Notes: generated from the letters alone by a model not told the origin. DNA of 64,000 bases from Arthrobacter agilis (GCF_002157505.1 NZ_NFSC01000027.1:124001-188000), one strand, 5' to 3'; counted from the stretch's first letter, positions 43,502 through 55,187 are shown. Program-made: numbers and translations.

Positions 43502-43574
43502 AGCAGTTCCACCGCACCGATGATCCACCAGAGAACCGCAGTGCGGTCTCGAGAAGAACAAAGAGGTCCTTCCC

Positions 43575-45290
43575 TTGAGTGACTCCACCACGGGCACAAC
43601 CGCCACGACTGCGGCCGACAGGCCCACCTACGTCATCGGCGTCGACTACGGAACCCTGTCGGGGCGCGCCGTCGTCGTCCGCGTCTCCGACGGAGCCGAA
43701 CTCGGCGCCTCGACGCTCGAATACCCGCACGCGGTCATGGACTCGGTCCTCGCAGCGACCGGCGAACAGCTTCCGCCCGAGTGGGCCCTCCAGGTACCGT
43801 CCGACTACGTCGACGTGCTCCGCGCCGCCGTGCCGGCCGCGGTCGAGGAGGCGGGCATCGACCCGCAGGACGTCATCGGCATCGCCACGGACTTCACGGC
43901 CTGCACCATGGTGCCCACCCTCGCTGACGGCACCCCCCTCAACGAGGTACCCGGCTACGAGGGCCGGCCGCACGCCTACGTGAAGCTGTGGAAGCACCAC
44001 GCGGCGCAGGGCCAGGCCAACCGCATCAACGAACTCGCCGCCGAGCGCGGCGAGGCATGGCTGCCCCGCTACGGCGGACTGATCTCCAGTGAATGGGAGT
44101 TCGCGAAGGGGCTGCAGTTGCTCGAGGAGGACCGTGAGCTGTACGACCTCATGGACCACTGGGTGGAAGCGGCCGACTGGATCGTCTGGCAGCTGACGGG
44201 GGAGTACGTGCGCAACGCGTGCACCGCCGGCTACAAGGGCATCTACCAGGACGGCGCCTACCCGTCGGACGAGTTCCTCGCAGCGCTCAACCCCGAGTTC
44301 GCAGGCTTCGCCCGCGAGAAGGTGGACCACACCATCGGCGCACTCGCCTCGAAGGCGGGCTCGCTCTCCGAGGAGGCAGCCGGCTGGACGGGCCTGCCCG
44401 CAGGGATCGCGGTGGCCGTCGGGAACGTCGATGCCCACGTCACGGCCCCCGCGGCGCAGGCCACGGACCCCGGCCAGATGGTGGCCATCATGGGCACCTC
44501 GACGTGCCACGTCATGAACTCGGACCGGCTGAGCGAGGTGCCCGGGATGTGCGGCGTCGTCGACGGCGGCATCGTCGAGGGCTTCTACGGCTACGAGGCC
44601 GGCCAGTCCGGCGTCGGCGACATCTTCGCCTGGTTCGTCGCGAACCAGGTGCCCGGCGAGATCCGGGACGCGGCCACCGCCCAGGGCCAGAGCGTGCACG
44701 AGTACCTGACGGACCAGGCGCAGACCGAGCCCGTGGGTGCGCACGGACTCGTCGCCCTCGACTGGCACTCCGGCAACCGCTCCGTCCTCGTGGACCACGA
44801 GCTGTCGGGCACCATCGTGGGCCTGACGCTCGCCACCAAGCCCCACGAGGTCTACCGCGCACTCCTGGAATCGACGGCCTTCGGGACACGCAAGATCGTC
44901 GAGACGTTCAACGCCGCCGGCGTGCCCGTCACCGAGTTCGTCGCCGCCGGCGGCCTCATCCGCAACCCGTTCCTCATGCAGGTCTACGCCGACGTGCTCA
45001 ACCTGCCCATCTCCGTCATCGGCAGTTCCCAGGGCCCGGCCCTCGGCTCCGCGATCCATGCCGCCGTGGCTGCCGGCGCCTACGAGGACATCCACGCGGC
45101 AGCCGCCGCGATGGGCCGCCTCCACCGTGCCGCCTACACCCCCGATGCGGACCGTGCCGCCGCCTACGACGCCCTGTACCGCGAGTACACCGAACTGCAC
45201 GACTACTTCGGCCGCGGCACCAACGACGTCATGCACCGGCTCAAGGCACTGCGCCGTTCCGCCCGCACCCCCCAGGCGGTGTCGGCATGA
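43575..45290 (+). CDS. araB: Ribulokinase
   Basis: The 571-residue FGGY kinase phosphorylates L-ribulose. It begins YVIGVDYGTLSGRAVVV (ATP-binding), contains IGIATDFTACTMVP near residue 105, and has KLWKHHAAQGQANRIN near 140 followed by MGTSTCHVM and FVAAGGLIRNPFLMQVYADV near 460. This length and DFTACT motif mark AraB rather than xylulokinase. The TTG start at 43575 is set by AAAGAGG. The stop overlaps araD by 4 nt. Codons are highly biased. Confidence 0.95.
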   Translation: MSDSTTGTTATTAADRPTYVIGVDYGTLSGRAVVVRVSDGAELGASTLEYPHAVMDSVLAATGEQLPPEWALQVPSDYVDVLRAAVPAAVEEAGIDPQDVIGIATDFTACTMVPTLADGTPLNEVPGYEGRPHAYVKLWKHHAAQGQANRINELAAERGEAWLPRYGGLISSEWEFAKGLQLLEEDRELYDLMDHWVEAADWIVWQLTGEYVRNACTAGYKGIYQDGAYPSDEFLAALNPEFAGFAREKVDHTIGALASKAGSLSEEAAGWTGLPAGIAVAVGNVDAHVTAPAAQATDPGQMVAIMGTSTCHVMNSDRLSEVPGMCGVVDGGIVEGFYGYEAGQSGVGDIFAWFVANQVPGEIRDAATAQGQSVHEYLTDQAQTEPVGAHGLVALDWHSGNRSVLVDHELSGTIVGLTLATKPHEVYRALLESTAFGTRKIVETFNAAGVPVTEFVAAGGLIRNPFLMQVYADVLNLPISVIGSSQGPALGSAIHAAVAAGAYEDIHAAAAAMGRLHRAAYTPDADRAAAYDALYREYTELHDYFGRGTNDVMHRLKALRRSARTPQAVSA

Positions 45291-46018
45291 GCCCTGTATG
45301 GCCTGCCGGCAGCTTCGGCCCCGAGGTCGAGGCCGCCATCGGAGCCGTCCGGAAGGACGTCGCCGCCCTGCACGCCGAACTCGTGCGCTACGGACTGGTG
45401 GTCTGGACGGGCGGCAACGTCTCCGGCCGCGTTCCGGGAGCGGACCTGTTCGTCATCAAGCCCTCCGGCGTCAGTTACGACGAGCTGACGCCGGAGAACC
45501 AGATCCTGTGCGACCTCGACGGCAACGTCATCGAGGGAACGCCCGGGTCCGAGCGCTCGCCGTCGAGCGACACCGCCGCGCACGCCTACGTCTACCGCCA
45601 CATGCCCGACGTCGGCGGCGTGGTGCACACGCACTCCACCTACGCCGTGGCGTGGGCAGCGCGTGGTGAGCCGATCCCGTGCGTCATCACCGCCATGGCC
45701 GACGAGTTCGGCGGCGAGATCCCGGTGGGTCCGTTCGCGATCATCGGCGACGACTCGATCGGCCGCGGCATCGTCGAGACGCTGACGAACCACCGGTCCC
45801 GCGGCGTGCTGATGAAGAGCCACGGTCCCTTCACGATCGGCAAGGACGCGAAGGACGCCGTCAAGGCCGCCGTCATGCTCGAGGACGTCGCCCGCACCGT
45901 CCACATCTCCCGCCAGCTCGGTGCGCCGGCCGGCATCCAGTCCGAGCACATCGACTCACTCTTCGACCGCTACCAGAACGTGTACGGTCAGCCCTCGACT
46001 CCAGGAGCCCTCGCATGA
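45287..46018 (+). CDS. araD: L-ribulose-5-phosphate 4-epimerase
   Basis: The 243-residue class II aldolase-fold enzyme converts L-ribulose 5-phosphate to D-xylulose 5-phosphate. It shows [20 protein letters not shown] near residue 40, [12 protein letters not shown] and the zinc His pair in [16 protein letters not shown] near 110, and the distal His in [12 protein letters not shown] near 180. ATG 45287 overlaps the araB stop. It is slightly longer than the E. coli enzyme. Confidence 0.95.
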   Translation: MSPVWPAGSFGPEVEAAIGAVRKDVAALHAELVRYGLVVWTGGNVSGRVPGADLFVIKPSGVSYDELTPENQILCDLDGNVIEGTPGSERSPSSDTAAHAYVYRHMPDVGGVVHTHSTYAVAWAARGEPIPCVITAMADEFGGEIPVGPFAIIGDDSIGRGIVETLTNHRSRGVLMKSHGPFTIGKDAKDAVKAAVMLEDVARTVHISRQLGAPAGIQSEHIDSLFDRYQNVYGQPSTPGALA

Positions 46019-47529
46019 GCCCCCTCAGCACGACCCTCGACACCTACGAAGTCTGGTTCCTCACCGGCAGCCAGGACCTCTACGGCGAGGAGACGCTCCA
46101 GCAGGTTGCCGAACAGTCCCAGGAGATCGTCCGCATCCTCGGGGATGCCGGCCTGCCCGTGAAGGTGGTCTGGAAGCCGACGCTGAAGGACTCCACCTCC
46201 ATCAGGCGCATGGCGCTCGAGGTCAACGCCGCCGACAACGCCATCGGCGTCATCGCCTGGATGCACACCTTCAGCCCCGCGAAGATGTGGATCGCCGGCC
46301 TCGACGCACTCCGCAAGCCCCTGCTGCACCTGCACACCCAGATCAACGTCGCGCTGCCCTGGGCCGAGATCGACTTCGACTTCATGAACCTCAACCAGGC
46401 CGCCCACGGCGACCGCGAGTTCGGGTACATCCAGTCGCGCCTCGGCGTGCCGCGGAAGACCGTCGTCGGGCACGTCTCGGATGCGTCCGTGTGCGCCAAG
46501 ATCTCCTCCTGGCAGCGGGCAGCCGCAGGCTGGGCCGCGGTCCACGAACTCAAGGTCGCCCGCTTCGGCGACAACATGCGCAACGTCGCTGTCACGGAGG
46601 GTGACAAGACGGAGGCGGAGCTGCGCTTCGGCGTCTCCATCAACACGTGGGGCGTCAACGATCTCGTCGCGGCCGTCGAGGCCCAGTCCGACGGCGACGT
46701 CGACGCGCTCGTGGCCGAGTACGAGGAGACCTACGACGTCGTCCCGGAACTGCGCCGCGGCGGCGAACGGCACGAGTCGCTGCGCTACGGGGCACGCCAG
46801 GAACTCGGCCTGCTGTCCTTCCTCGAGGAGGGCGGCTTCGGCGCCTTCACCACCAACTTCGAGGACCTCGGCGCACTCCGGCAGCTGCCCGGACTCGCGG
46901 TCCAGCGGCTCATGGCACGCGGCTACGGCTTCGGCGCCGAGGGCGACTGGAAGACCGCCGTCCTCGTCCGGGCCGCCAAGGTCATGGGTGCGGGCCTGCC
47001 CGGCGGCGCATCCCTCATGGAGGACTACACGTACCACCTCGTTCCGGGTGAGGAGAAGATCCTCGGAGCGCACATGCTCGAGATCTGCCCCACCCTGACC
47101 ACGTCGAAGCCCACCCTCGAAGTGCACCCGCTCGGCATCGGCGGCAAGGAGGACCCCGTACGCCTCGTGTTCGACACGGACGCCGGTCCCGGCGTCGTCG
47201 TCGCGATGTCGGACATGCGGGACCGCTTCCGACTGACGGCCAACGCCGTCGCGGTCGTCCCGCCCGATGCCCCGCTTCCCAACCTGCCGGTCGCGCGCGC
47301 AGTGTGGAAGCCGGAGCCGAGCCTCGAAACCTCCGCAGCGGCATGGCTCAGTGCCGGTGCCGCACACCACACCGTCCTCACCACCGCCGTGGGCCTCGAC
47401 GTCTTCGAGGACTTCGCGGACATCGCCGAGGTCGAACTGCTGCGGATCGACGCCGATACGAGGCTGCGGGAGTTCCAGCGTGAATTACGCTGGAACGCCG
47501 CCTACTACCGGCTGGCACAAAAACTGTAG
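46015..47529 (+). CDS. araA: L-arabinose isomerase
   Basis: The 504-residue enzyme converts L-arabinose to L-ribulose. Typical stretches are [19 protein letters not shown] at the start, [19 protein letters not shown] near residue 80, [11 protein letters not shown], and the metal/active-site region [17 protein letters not shown] and [20 protein letters not shown]. Its ATG overlaps the araD stop by 4 nt, so the three enzymes are translated together. It is followed after 58 nt by the binding-protein gene. Confidence 0.96.
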   Translation: MSPLSTTLDTYEVWFLTGSQDLYGEETLQQVAEQSQEIVRILGDAGLPVKVVWKPTLKDSTSIRRMALEVNAADNAIGVIAWMHTFSPAKMWIAGLDALRKPLLHLHTQINVALPWAEIDFDFMNLNQAAHGDREFGYIQSRLGVPRKTVVGHVSDASVCAKISSWQRAAAGWAAVHELKVARFGDNMRNVAVTEGDKTEAELRFGVSINTWGVNDLVAAVEAQSDGDVDALVAEYEETYDVVPELRRGGERHESLRYGARQELGLLSFLEEGGFGAFTTNFEDLGALRQLPGLAVQRLMARGYGFGAEGDWKTAVLVRAAKVMGAGLPGGASLMEDYTYHLVPGEEKILGAHMLEICPTLTTSKPTLEVHPLGIGGKEDPVRLVFDTDAGPGVVVAMSDMRDRFRLTANAVAVVPPDAPLPNLPVARAVWKPEPSLETSAAAWLSAGAAHHTVLTTAVGLDVFEDFADIAEVELLRIDADTRLREFQRELRWNAAYYRLAQKL

Positions 47530-47587
47530 GAACGCCCCACCAACAGCCGGCGACGTTGCCGGATACTCCACTCGAGAAAGTTGCACC

Positions 47588-48706
47588 ATGAATCGGAAAT
47601 ACCTGGCCGGCATCGCGGCCGCCAGCATCCTGACCCTCAGCCTCACCGCCTGCGGTGGAAGCCGAGGTGGTGGCGACGACGCCGCTGCCGAGGGCGGGTC
47701 CAACGAAGGCGCGAAGATCGGCGTGGCCATGCCCACGCAGCAGTCCGAGCGCTGGATCGCCGACGGCGAGAACGTCAAGAGCCAGCTCGAGGAGCTCGGC
47801 TACGAGGTCGACCTCCAGTACGCGAACGACGACATCCCCACCCAGGTCTCGCAGATCGAGAACATGATCAACGGCGGCGTGAAGGCCCTCGTGGTCGCCT
47901 CGATCGACGGCACCACCCTCACGAGCGTCCTCGACCAGGCCGAATCCCAGGACATCCCGGTCATCGCCTACGACCGCCTGATCAACGGCTCGGACACCGT
48001 GGACTACTACACGACCTTCGACAACAAGGAGGTCGGCGTCCAGCAGGCCACCTCGCTGCTGACCGGCCTCGGCATCCTCGACGCCGAGGGCAAGGAGACG
48101 GGCGAGAAGGGTCCGTTCGACGTCGAACTCTTCGCCGGCAGCCCCGATGACAACAACGCGACGTTCTTCTGGGACGGCGCCATCGAGACCCTGCAGCCCT
48201 ACCTCGACAGCGGTGTGCTCCGCGTGCCCAGCGGCCAGACCGACTTCGAGCAGGCCGCGATCCTCCGCTGGCTGCCCGACACCGCGCAGGACCGCATGGA
48301 GGACCTGCTCACCGTCGGCGGCGGCGAGCGCCTCGAAGGCGTCCTCTCCCCGTACGACGGCCTGTCCATCGGCATCATCTCGGCACTGACCTCCGGCGGC
48401 TACTCCACGGACGACCTTCCCGTCGTCACGGGCCAGGACGCCGAAGTGGGTTCCGTGAAGTCCATCATCGCGGGCGAGCAGTACTCCACGATCTTCAAGG
48501 ACGTCCGCAACCTCGGCAAGCAGGCCGTCACCATGGTCGATGCGCTCATGAAGGGCGAGGAGCCCGAGGTGAACGACACCGAGACGTACGACAACGGCGA
48601 GAAGATCGTCCCGTCCTACCTGCTCGAGTCGGAGATCGTCACGGTCGACAACTACGAGACCGCGCTCGTGGAGACCGGCTACTACACCGAGGACGACCTC
48701 AAGTAG
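47588..48706 (+). CDS. chvE: ChvE-type multiple-sugar-binding lipoprotein
   Basis: The 372-residue lipoprotein has lipobox LTAC near residue 22 and a Gly/Asp-rich linker. The type I binding fold of ChvE follows: [73 protein letters not shown] and [20 protein letters not shown]. ChvE binds L-arabinose, galactose and glucose; with the ara genes beside it, arabinose is the likely substrate here. It acts outside the membrane and feeds GguA/GguB. Confidence 0.93.
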   Translation: MNRKYLAGIAAASILTLSLTACGGSRGGGDDAAAEGGSNEGAKIGVAMPTQQSERWIADGENVKSQLEELGYEVDLQYANDDIPTQVSQIENMINGGVKALVVASIDGTTLTSVLDQAESQDIPVIAYDRLINGSDTVDYYTTFDNKEVGVQQATSLLTGLGILDAEGKETGEKGPFDVELFAGSPDDNNATFFWDGAIETLQPYLDSGVLRVPSGQTDFEQAAILRWLPDTAQDRMEDLLTVGGGERLEGVLSPYDGLSIGIISALTSGGYSTDDLPVVTGQDAEVGSVKSIIAGEQYSTIFKDVRNLGKQAVTMVDALMKGEEPEVNDTETYDNGEKIVPSYLLESEIVTVDNYETALVETGYYTEDDLK

Positions 48707-48738
48707 CCGTCCCGTACCACCCGTAGCACCCCTTCTGC

Positions 48739-48773
48739 CTGTGGCTCCGTACCGTTCCGGTCCGGAGCCACAG
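48739..48773 (+). terminator. Stem-loop between chvE and gguA
   Basis: CTGTGGCTCCG and CGGAGCCACAG form an 11-bp perfect stem with a 13-nt loop and no T-run. Its place suggests partial termination or message stabilisation for the binding protein. Confidence 0.65.
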
Positions 48774-48831
48774 GTGCTGTACCTCGCCCGGCCCCTGCCG
48801 GGACTTCCACTCAAGTAAGCGAGGCCTGACC

Positions 48832-50361
<1,530 letters not shown>

Positions 50362-50365
50362 TTCC

Positions 50366-51601
50366 ATGGCAACCACCGTCAAGGACCCTGAAGTCGCGAC
50401 GACGCCCCCCACCGTCAAGGAAGGGTTCTCCTTCCTCACCAGTCGGCTGCGGCAGATCGGTATCTTCGTAGCACTCCTCGTGATCGTCACCCTGTTCCAG
50501 GTGCTGACCGGCGGCGCACTGCTGCAGCCGGACAACGTCTCGAACATCATCGTGCAGAACAGCTATATCCTGCTCCTGGCCATCGGGATGGTCATGATCA
50601 TCGTGGCCGGGCACATCGACCTGTCGGTCGGTTCGGTCGCGGCGTTCGTCGGAGCGATGTCCGGGATCATGATCCAGGACTGGAACTTCCCCTGGTGGGT
50701 GGCCTTTCTCGCATCCCTGATCATCGGCGGGCTCGTCGGTGCATGGCAGGGCTTCTGGGTCGCGTACGTGGGGATCCCGGCATTCATCGTGACGCTCGCA
50801 GGCATGCTCGTGTTCCGCGGGCTGACGCAGATCGTCCTGGAGAACCAGCGCATCACCGGATTCCCGGAGGAATACCGCCAGCTCGGCGGCGGCTTCCTGT
50901 TCCCCGGGCTGTTCCCGGCGGAGACCAACATCCTCGACTGGACCACGGTAGGGCTCGGCGTCATCGCCGTCGCGCTCCTGGTGTTCAACCAGCTCCGCGG
51001 CCGGGCCACGCGTGCCCGCCTCAAGCTCGAGGACGAGCCGAAGGCCTGGTTCTTCACGAAGCTCGCGTTCATCGTGGCGATCATCCTCGGCGTGACCTAC
51101 CTGCTCGCCGGCTCCCGCAGCGGAACACCGATCGTGCTCGTGGTCCTCGGCATCCTGATCGTCGCCTACAGCACCGTGATGAGCAACAGCGTGTTCGGCC
51201 GCCACATCTACGCCGTCGGTGGGAACCTGCAGGCTGCGCAGCTGTCCGGTATCAACACCAAGCGCATCGACTTCATGCTCTTCGTCAACATGGGTGTGCT
51301 GGCGGCCCTCGCCGGCCTCATCTTCACCGGACGCCTGAACTCGGCCGGTCCGGGAGCGGGCAACCTCTTCGAGCTCGACGCCATCGCGGCGGCGTTCATC
51401 GGTGGGGCGGCCGTGACCGGCGGCGTGGGAACCGTGATCGGGGCCATCACCGGTGGCCTCATCATGGGCGTGCTCAACAACGGCATGTCGCTTCTCGGCG
51501 TCGGCATCGACGTGCAGCAGTTCATCAAGGGCATGGTGCTCCTGCTGGCCGTCGGGTTCGACGTCTTCAACAAGCGCCGCGCCTCCAACGCCCTGAAGTA
51601 G
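50366..51601 (+). CDS. gguB: Sugar ABC transporter permease
   Basis: The 411-residue permease has about ten to eleven transmembrane helices. Family parts include VAGHIDLSVGSVAAFVGAMS, AYVGIPAFIVTLAGMLVFRG, NSVFGRHIYAVGGNLQAAQL and GGAAVTGGVGTVIGAITGGL. The length above 400 residues with an extra central loop (LVFNQLRGRATRARLKLEDE) is typical of GguB/XylH. ATG 50366 follows GGAAAAGGAC. It ends the arabinose operon. Confidence 0.93.
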   Translation: MATTVKDPEVATTPPTVKEGFSFLTSRLRQIGIFVALLVIVTLFQVLTGGALLQPDNVSNIIVQNSYILLLAIGMVMIIVAGHIDLSVGSVAAFVGAMSGIMIQDWNFPWWVAFLASLIIGGLVGAWQGFWVAYVGIPAFIVTLAGMLVFRGLTQIVLENQRITGFPEEYRQLGGGFLFPGLFPAETNILDWTTVGLGVIAVALLVFNQLRGRATRARLKLEDEPKAWFFTKLAFIVAIILGVTYLLAGSRSGTPIVLVVLGILIVAYSTVMSNSVFGRHIYAVGGNLQAAQLSGINTKRIDFMLFVNMGVLAALAGLIFTGRLNSAGPGAGNLFELDAIAAAFIGGAAVTGGVGTVIGAITGGLIMGVLNNGMSLLGVGIDVQQFIKGMVLLLAVGFDVFNKRRASNALK

Positions 51602-51634
51602 GACAGAGAACGCTCACGTAGGACAGAGTACGGA

Positions 51635-51667
51635 AGAAGCCGGAACGGACGTCCCGTTCCGGCTTCT
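51635..51667 (+). terminator. Terminator of the arabinose operon
   Basis: AGAAGCCGGAACGG and CCGTTCCGGCTTCT form a 14-bp stem around a 5-nt loop, followed by CCTATTTCTG. It also faces the end of the convergent CoA-binding gene. Confidence 0.87.
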
Positions 51668-51704
51668 CCTATTTCTGTATACGGCCGCTCGGGGCCGGCA
51701 CTCC

Positions 51705-52205
51705 CTACGAGGTGATCTGCCGCTTCGACGAGATGATGCCGGTGTTGAAGCCCGCAAGGTTGAGCCCGCCGTGGAAGCGTGCGTGCTCGATCTTGATGCA
51801 GCGGTCCATCACGACGTTCAGGCCGGCCGCCTCGGCGTCGCGTGCGACGTCCTCGTGCCACGAGCCCAGCTGCAGCCACAGGGTCTTCGCGCCGACGTCG
51901 AGCGTCTCCTGCAGGACGGACGGCAGGTCGTCGTGCTTGCGGAACACGTCGACGACGTCGGGTACTTCGGGGAGGTCCTTGAGGGACGCGTAGGCAGGCT
52001 GCCCGAGGATCTCCTTCGCCACCGGGTTCACGAAGTACAGGCGGTAGGGCGAGGACGACTGGAGATAGGTCGCGACGAAGTAGGAGGCGCGCGAAGGCTT
52101 GTCCGATGCCCCGACGATCGCCACGGACCGCGCGTTCCTCAGCAGGTTCAGCCGTTCGGGGGCCGACGGCCCTTCCCAGGTCCGTTCCGGTGCCGTGTTG
52201 CTCAT
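51705..52205 (-). CDS. CoA-binding (YccU-like) protein
   Basis: The 166-residue protein is a CoA_binding_2-type Rossmann domain, with nucleotide loop VAIVGASDKPSRASYFVA near residue 30, VPDVVDVFRKHDD near 85, AKTLWLQLGSWHEDVARDA and NVVMDRCIKIEHARF at the end. The family often accompanies methionine or cysteine synthesis genes, but its biochemical role is unclear. The ATG overlaps the metY stop by 4 nt, so it is the third gene of the sfnG-metY operon under SAM-riboswitch control. Confidence 0.87.
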   Translation of the reverse strand: MSNTAPERTWEGPSAPERLNLLRNARSVAIVGASDKPSRASYFVATYLQSSSPYRLYFVNPVAKEILGQPAYASLKDLPEVPDVVDVFRKHDDLPSVLQETLDVGAKTLWLQLGSWHEDVARDAEAAGLNVVMDRCIKIEHARFHGGLNLAGFNTGIISSKRQITS

Positions 52206-53581
52206 GCTCCCACTCCTACTGCCCGTGTCGTCGAGGGGTCGTCGTCGTTCTCTCCGGCCGCCTCCTGCGGAAGGTCGTCGAATCCCTCGTCCGAAGCGTT
52301 CACCGCGATGTCGAGCGCCTGGTCGAGGTCCCACAGGATGTCCTCGAGGTCCTCCAGTCCCACCGAGATGCGGACGAGGTCCTCGGGGACACCCGCAGCG
52401 ACGAGCTGCTCGGCGGAGAGCTGCTGGTGCGTCGTCGAGCCCGGGTGGATCACGAGGGTGCGGGAATCGCCCACGTTCGCGAGGTGCGAGGCGAGCTGCA
52501 GCGACTCGATGAACTTCTGGCCCGCCTTGCGCCCGCCCTTGATCCCGAAGCTGAACACGGATCCGGGGCCCTGCGGCAGATACGTCTTCGCGCGCTCGTG
52601 GTGCGGATGCGTGGGAAGGCCCGCGTAGTTGACGTACTCCACACGCGGGTCGGCCTGCAGCCACTCGGCCACGGCCTGGGCGTTCTCGAGGTGCTCGTCG
52701 AGGCGCTGGGCGAGGGTCTCCACGCCCTGCAGGAGCTGGAAGGCCGACATCGGCGACAGCGAGGGCCCGATGTCGCGGAGCTGTTCGGTGCGCAGCTTGG
52801 TCAGGAACCCGTACTCGCCGAAGTTGCCCCACCACTGGATGTTCCCGTAGGAGGGGACGGGCTCGGTCATCATGGGGAACTTGCCGTTGCCCCAGTTGAA
52901 GCGTCCGCTCTCCACGATCACACCGCCGAGGGTGGTACCGTGCCCGCCGATGAACTTGGTGGCGGAGTGAATCACGATGTCCGCTCCATGCTCGATGGGC
53001 CGCACGAGGTAGGGCGTGCTGAGGGTGGAGTCGACGATGAAGGGGACTCCGGCGTCGTGGGCCACCTTGGCCAGGCCCGCGAGGTCCGCGATCTCACCCG
53101 AGGGGTTCGCGATGACCTCGGCGTAGACGGCCTTGGTGTTCTCGCGGATCGCGGCCGCGTAGTCCGCCGGATCGGTTCCCGGGACGAAGGTGGTCTCGAT
53201 GCCGAAGCGGCGCAGCGTGACGTCCAGCTGGGTGACCGTGCCGCCGTAGAGCTGCGAGGCCGCGACGATGTGGTCGCCCGCCTGGCAGAGCGCCGCGAAG
53301 GTGATGAACTCCGCGCTCATGCCCGACGCCGTCGCCACCGCGCCGATGCCGCCCTCGAGGGACGCGATGCGCTCCTCGAACGCCGCGACCGTGGGGTTTC
53401 CGATGCGCGAGTAGATGTTGCCGTACTTCTGGAGGGCGAAGAGGTTGGCGGCGTCGTTCGTGTCCTTGAAGACGAACGACGTCGTCTGGTAGATCGGCAC
53501 GGCCCTGGCGCCGTGGGTGGCGTCCGGCGTGCCGCCGGCGTGGAGCGCGCGCGTGCGGAAACCGAAGGAACGTTCTGCCAT
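52202..53581 (-). CDS. metY: O-acetylhomoserine sulfhydrylase
   Basis: The 459-residue PLP enzyme makes homocysteine directly from O-acetylhomoserine and sulfide. It shows VPIYQTTSFVFKDTNDAANL near residue 30, GNIYSRIGNPTVAAFEERIA, the PLP-binding Lys in DIVIHSATKFIGGHGTTLGG near 205, and LASHLANVGDSRTLVIHPGS near 370. An acidic tail of about 20 residues follows the domain. ATG 53581 shares a base with the sfnG stop. The open frame runs further upstream only as a shadow of sfnG. Confidence 0.93.
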   Translation of the reverse strand: MAERSFGFRTRALHAGGTPDATHGARAVPIYQTTSFVFKDTNDAANLFALQKYGNIYSRIGNPTVAAFEERIASLEGGIGAVATASGMSAEFITFAALCQAGDHIVAASQLYGGTVTQLDVTLRRFGIETTFVPGTDPADYAAAIRENTKAVYAEVIANPSGEIADLAGLAKVAHDAGVPFIVDSTLSTPYLVRPIEHGADIVIHSATKFIGGHGTTLGGVIVESGRFNWGNGKFPMMTEPVPSYGNIQWWGNFGEYGFLTKLRTEQLRDIGPSLSPMSAFQLLQGVETLAQRLDEHLENAQAVAEWLQADPRVEYVNYAGLPTHPHHERAKTYLPQGPGSVFSFGIKGGRKAGQKFIESLQLASHLANVGDSRTLVIHPGSTTHQQLSAEQLVAAGVPEDLVRISVGLEDLEDILWDLDQALDIAVNASDEGFDDLPQEAAGENDDDPSTTRAVGVGA

Positions 53582-54741
53582 CAGACACCTGCCTTGCTGG
53601 GGACGGCGAGTGTGCCGTCGGGATCGAAGTCCACTCCTGCGCTGCGGGCTGCATCCGCCTCGAGCTCCCTCACGATCGGCAGGATGTCGGTGCCGAAGGC
53701 GGCCACTTCCTCCTGGAAGTGCAGGTAGCAGGTGAGGAAGAGGTTCACGCCGATCTTCTTGTACTCCACGATGCGCTCGGCGATCTGCTCGGGCGTCCCG
53801 ATGAGCTGCGTCTTGAAGCCGTCGTTGTACTGCACGAGGTCCTCGAATGTGGAGTCGGCCCACATGCCCTTGCCGTCCTTCGTCGAGGGGCCCGCTTCCT
53901 GCACGGCGTCGCGGAAGCCCTCCACGGCGGGGCGGTGAGCCTTCTCGACGATCTCGCGCAGGGTGTCGCGAGCCTCCTTCTCGGAGTCGCGTGCGATGAC
54001 GAACCCGTTGAGGCCGTACCGCGGACGCCGCCCGGCCTGCTCGGCGGACGCCTGGACACCGGCGATGTTGTCCTTGAAGCCCTCGAGGTCCTTGCCGTTG
54101 GAGAAGTACCAGTCGGCCACGCGGCCCGCGGTGGCCTGGGCCGCCGTCGAGTTCCCGCCGAAGAAGATCTCGGGGTGAGGGCGCCCCGGAACGTCCACGG
54201 GCGCCGGGCTCAGGGTGAAGTCCTTGATGTTGTAGTACTTGCCCGCCTGGCTGTAGCCCTCCTCCGTCCAGAGTCCGCGCAGCACGCGGATGAACTCCTC
54301 GGTGCGGACGTAGCGCTCATCGTGCTCGAGCCACTCGAGGCCAAAGTTGATGAACTCGTCCTTCAGCCAGCCGGAGACGATGTTGACGGCGGCGCGGCCG
54401 TTCGAGATGTGGTCGGCGGTGATGATGTACTTCGCGAGAACACCAGGGTGCCACATGCCCGGGTGGACGGCGGCGATCACCTTCAGCTTCTCGGTGGCCG
54501 CCAGCAGGGCGAGGGAGAACGACGTCGCCTCGTGCTGCTTGTCCGCGCCGTAGGACGCGGCGTAGCGGGTCTGAGACAGGGCGTACTCGAAGCCGGCGTC
54601 CTCGGCGATGCGAGCGAGCTTCTTGTTGTAGTCGAAGTCCCAGCTGGTGCGCTGCTCGATGGTCGAGACGACCAGGCCACCACTGACGTTGGGGACCCAG
54701 TAGGCGAACTTGAGGGGCGTGGAAAGGTCGGCGACGCTCAT
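53581..54741 (-). CDS. sfnG: Dimethylsulfone monooxygenase (LLM flavin-dependent)
   Basis: The 386-residue luciferase-like monooxygenase opens with KFAYWVPNVSGGLVVSTIEQ and RTSWDFDYNKKLARIAEDAG, the hallmark of SfnG, which uses reduced FMN to cleave dimethylsulfone to methanesulfinate. Other family parts are AVHPGMWHPGVLAKYIITAD, AVNIVSGWLKDEF and EIFFGGNSTAAQ. No flavin reductase is beside it, so one elsewhere must supply FMNH2. ATG 54741 is 8 nt after GATGGAGG, the 3' end of the SAM riboswitch. It begins the sfnG-metY operon. Confidence 0.9.
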   Translation of the reverse strand: MSVADLSTPLKFAYWVPNVSGGLVVSTIEQRTSWDFDYNKKLARIAEDAGFEYALSQTRYAASYGADKQHEATSFSLALLAATEKLKVIAAVHPGMWHPGVLAKYIITADHISNGRAAVNIVSGWLKDEFINFGLEWLEHDERYVRTEEFIRVLRGLWTEEGYSQAGKYYNIKDFTLSPAPVDVPGRPHPEIFFGGNSTAAQATAGRVADWYFSNGKDLEGFKDNIAGVQASAEQAGRRPRYGLNGFVIARDSEKEARDTLREIVEKAHRPAVEGFRDAVQEAGPSTKDGKGMWADSTFEDLVQYNDGFKTQLIGTPEQIAERIVEYKKIGVNLFLTCYLHFQEEVAAFGTDILPIVRELEADAARSAGVDFDPDGTLAVPSKAGV

Positions 54742-54749
54742 GGTTTCCT

Positions 54750-54848
54750 CCATCGGGTCTGGCAGTAGCACCCTAATGTCACCGCGGGAACGCGGGGCCA
54801 GGGTTGCTGCGGCGTCAATGAGCCAGATCTCTCAGCCGCTCGGGATGG
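54750..54848 (-). promoter_or_regulatory. S-box-like SAM riboswitch before sfnG
   Basis: On the minus strand the RNA begins GACCATCCCGAGCGGCTGAG. It continues with CTGGCTCATTGACGCCGCAG then CAACCCTGG, a variable hairpin around CCGCG/CGCGG, and closes with TTAGGGTGCTACTGCCAGAC and CCGATGG. These blocks match the SAM-I/SAM-IV class (GATGA, GCAACC, GGTGCTA). The last stem strand GATGG merges into the GGAGG ribosome site, so SAM binding would block translation of sfnG. Confidence 0.85.
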
Positions 54849-54950
54849 TCACGTCGAGTGTGACACCGGGAGGCCGCAGATCCAAACAATATGTCGCCCG
54901 GTGGCAGCGATGAATCACGGCGCGGGAGCTCGGGTGCCTAGGGTGGAGGA

Positions 54951-55187
54951 ATGGATAGCTGGAAGTCGGCGGGCCGCACGCAGGAGCGCAAGCTCTGGAA
55001 CACGCTCTTCTGCGTCGGCGTCGTGTTGACCGTCACCTTGGGGAGCAGCATCCTGCTGGTCGCGGGCAGTGCCGGGGCAGCGGCCTCCGCCTGGTTCTAC
55101 CTGCAGCAGTGGGTGCTGCTCGCACTCAGTGCGGGTGGTACGGTCCTCGCCTTCCGCCGCTGGCGGTCCCTCCGTGCCGAGGCGTAG
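54951..55187 (+). CDS. Small two-helix membrane protein
   Basis: The 78-residue protein has a basic start (SWKSAGRTQERK) and two transmembrane helices (about residues 18-38 and 44-66), ending RRWRSLRAEA. No family was recognised. TAGGGT stands 6 nt before ATG 54951, and GGAGGA is also present, so it may be leaderless or conventionally initiated. It is divergent to the sfnG operon. Confidence 0.75.
   Translation: MDSWKSAGRTQERKLWNTLFCVGVVLTVTLGSSILLVAGSAGAAASAWFYLQQWVLLALSAGGTVLAFRRWRSLRAEA

Noticed and set aside
43428-45236. A 602-codon minus-strand frame opposite araB.
   Set aside because: The plus-strand araB product has every expected motif. The antisense frame resembles no family and mirrors its codon bias.
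52106-53728. A 540-codon plus-strand frame opposite metY.
   Set aside because: Shadow of metY; no start signal or recognisable domain.
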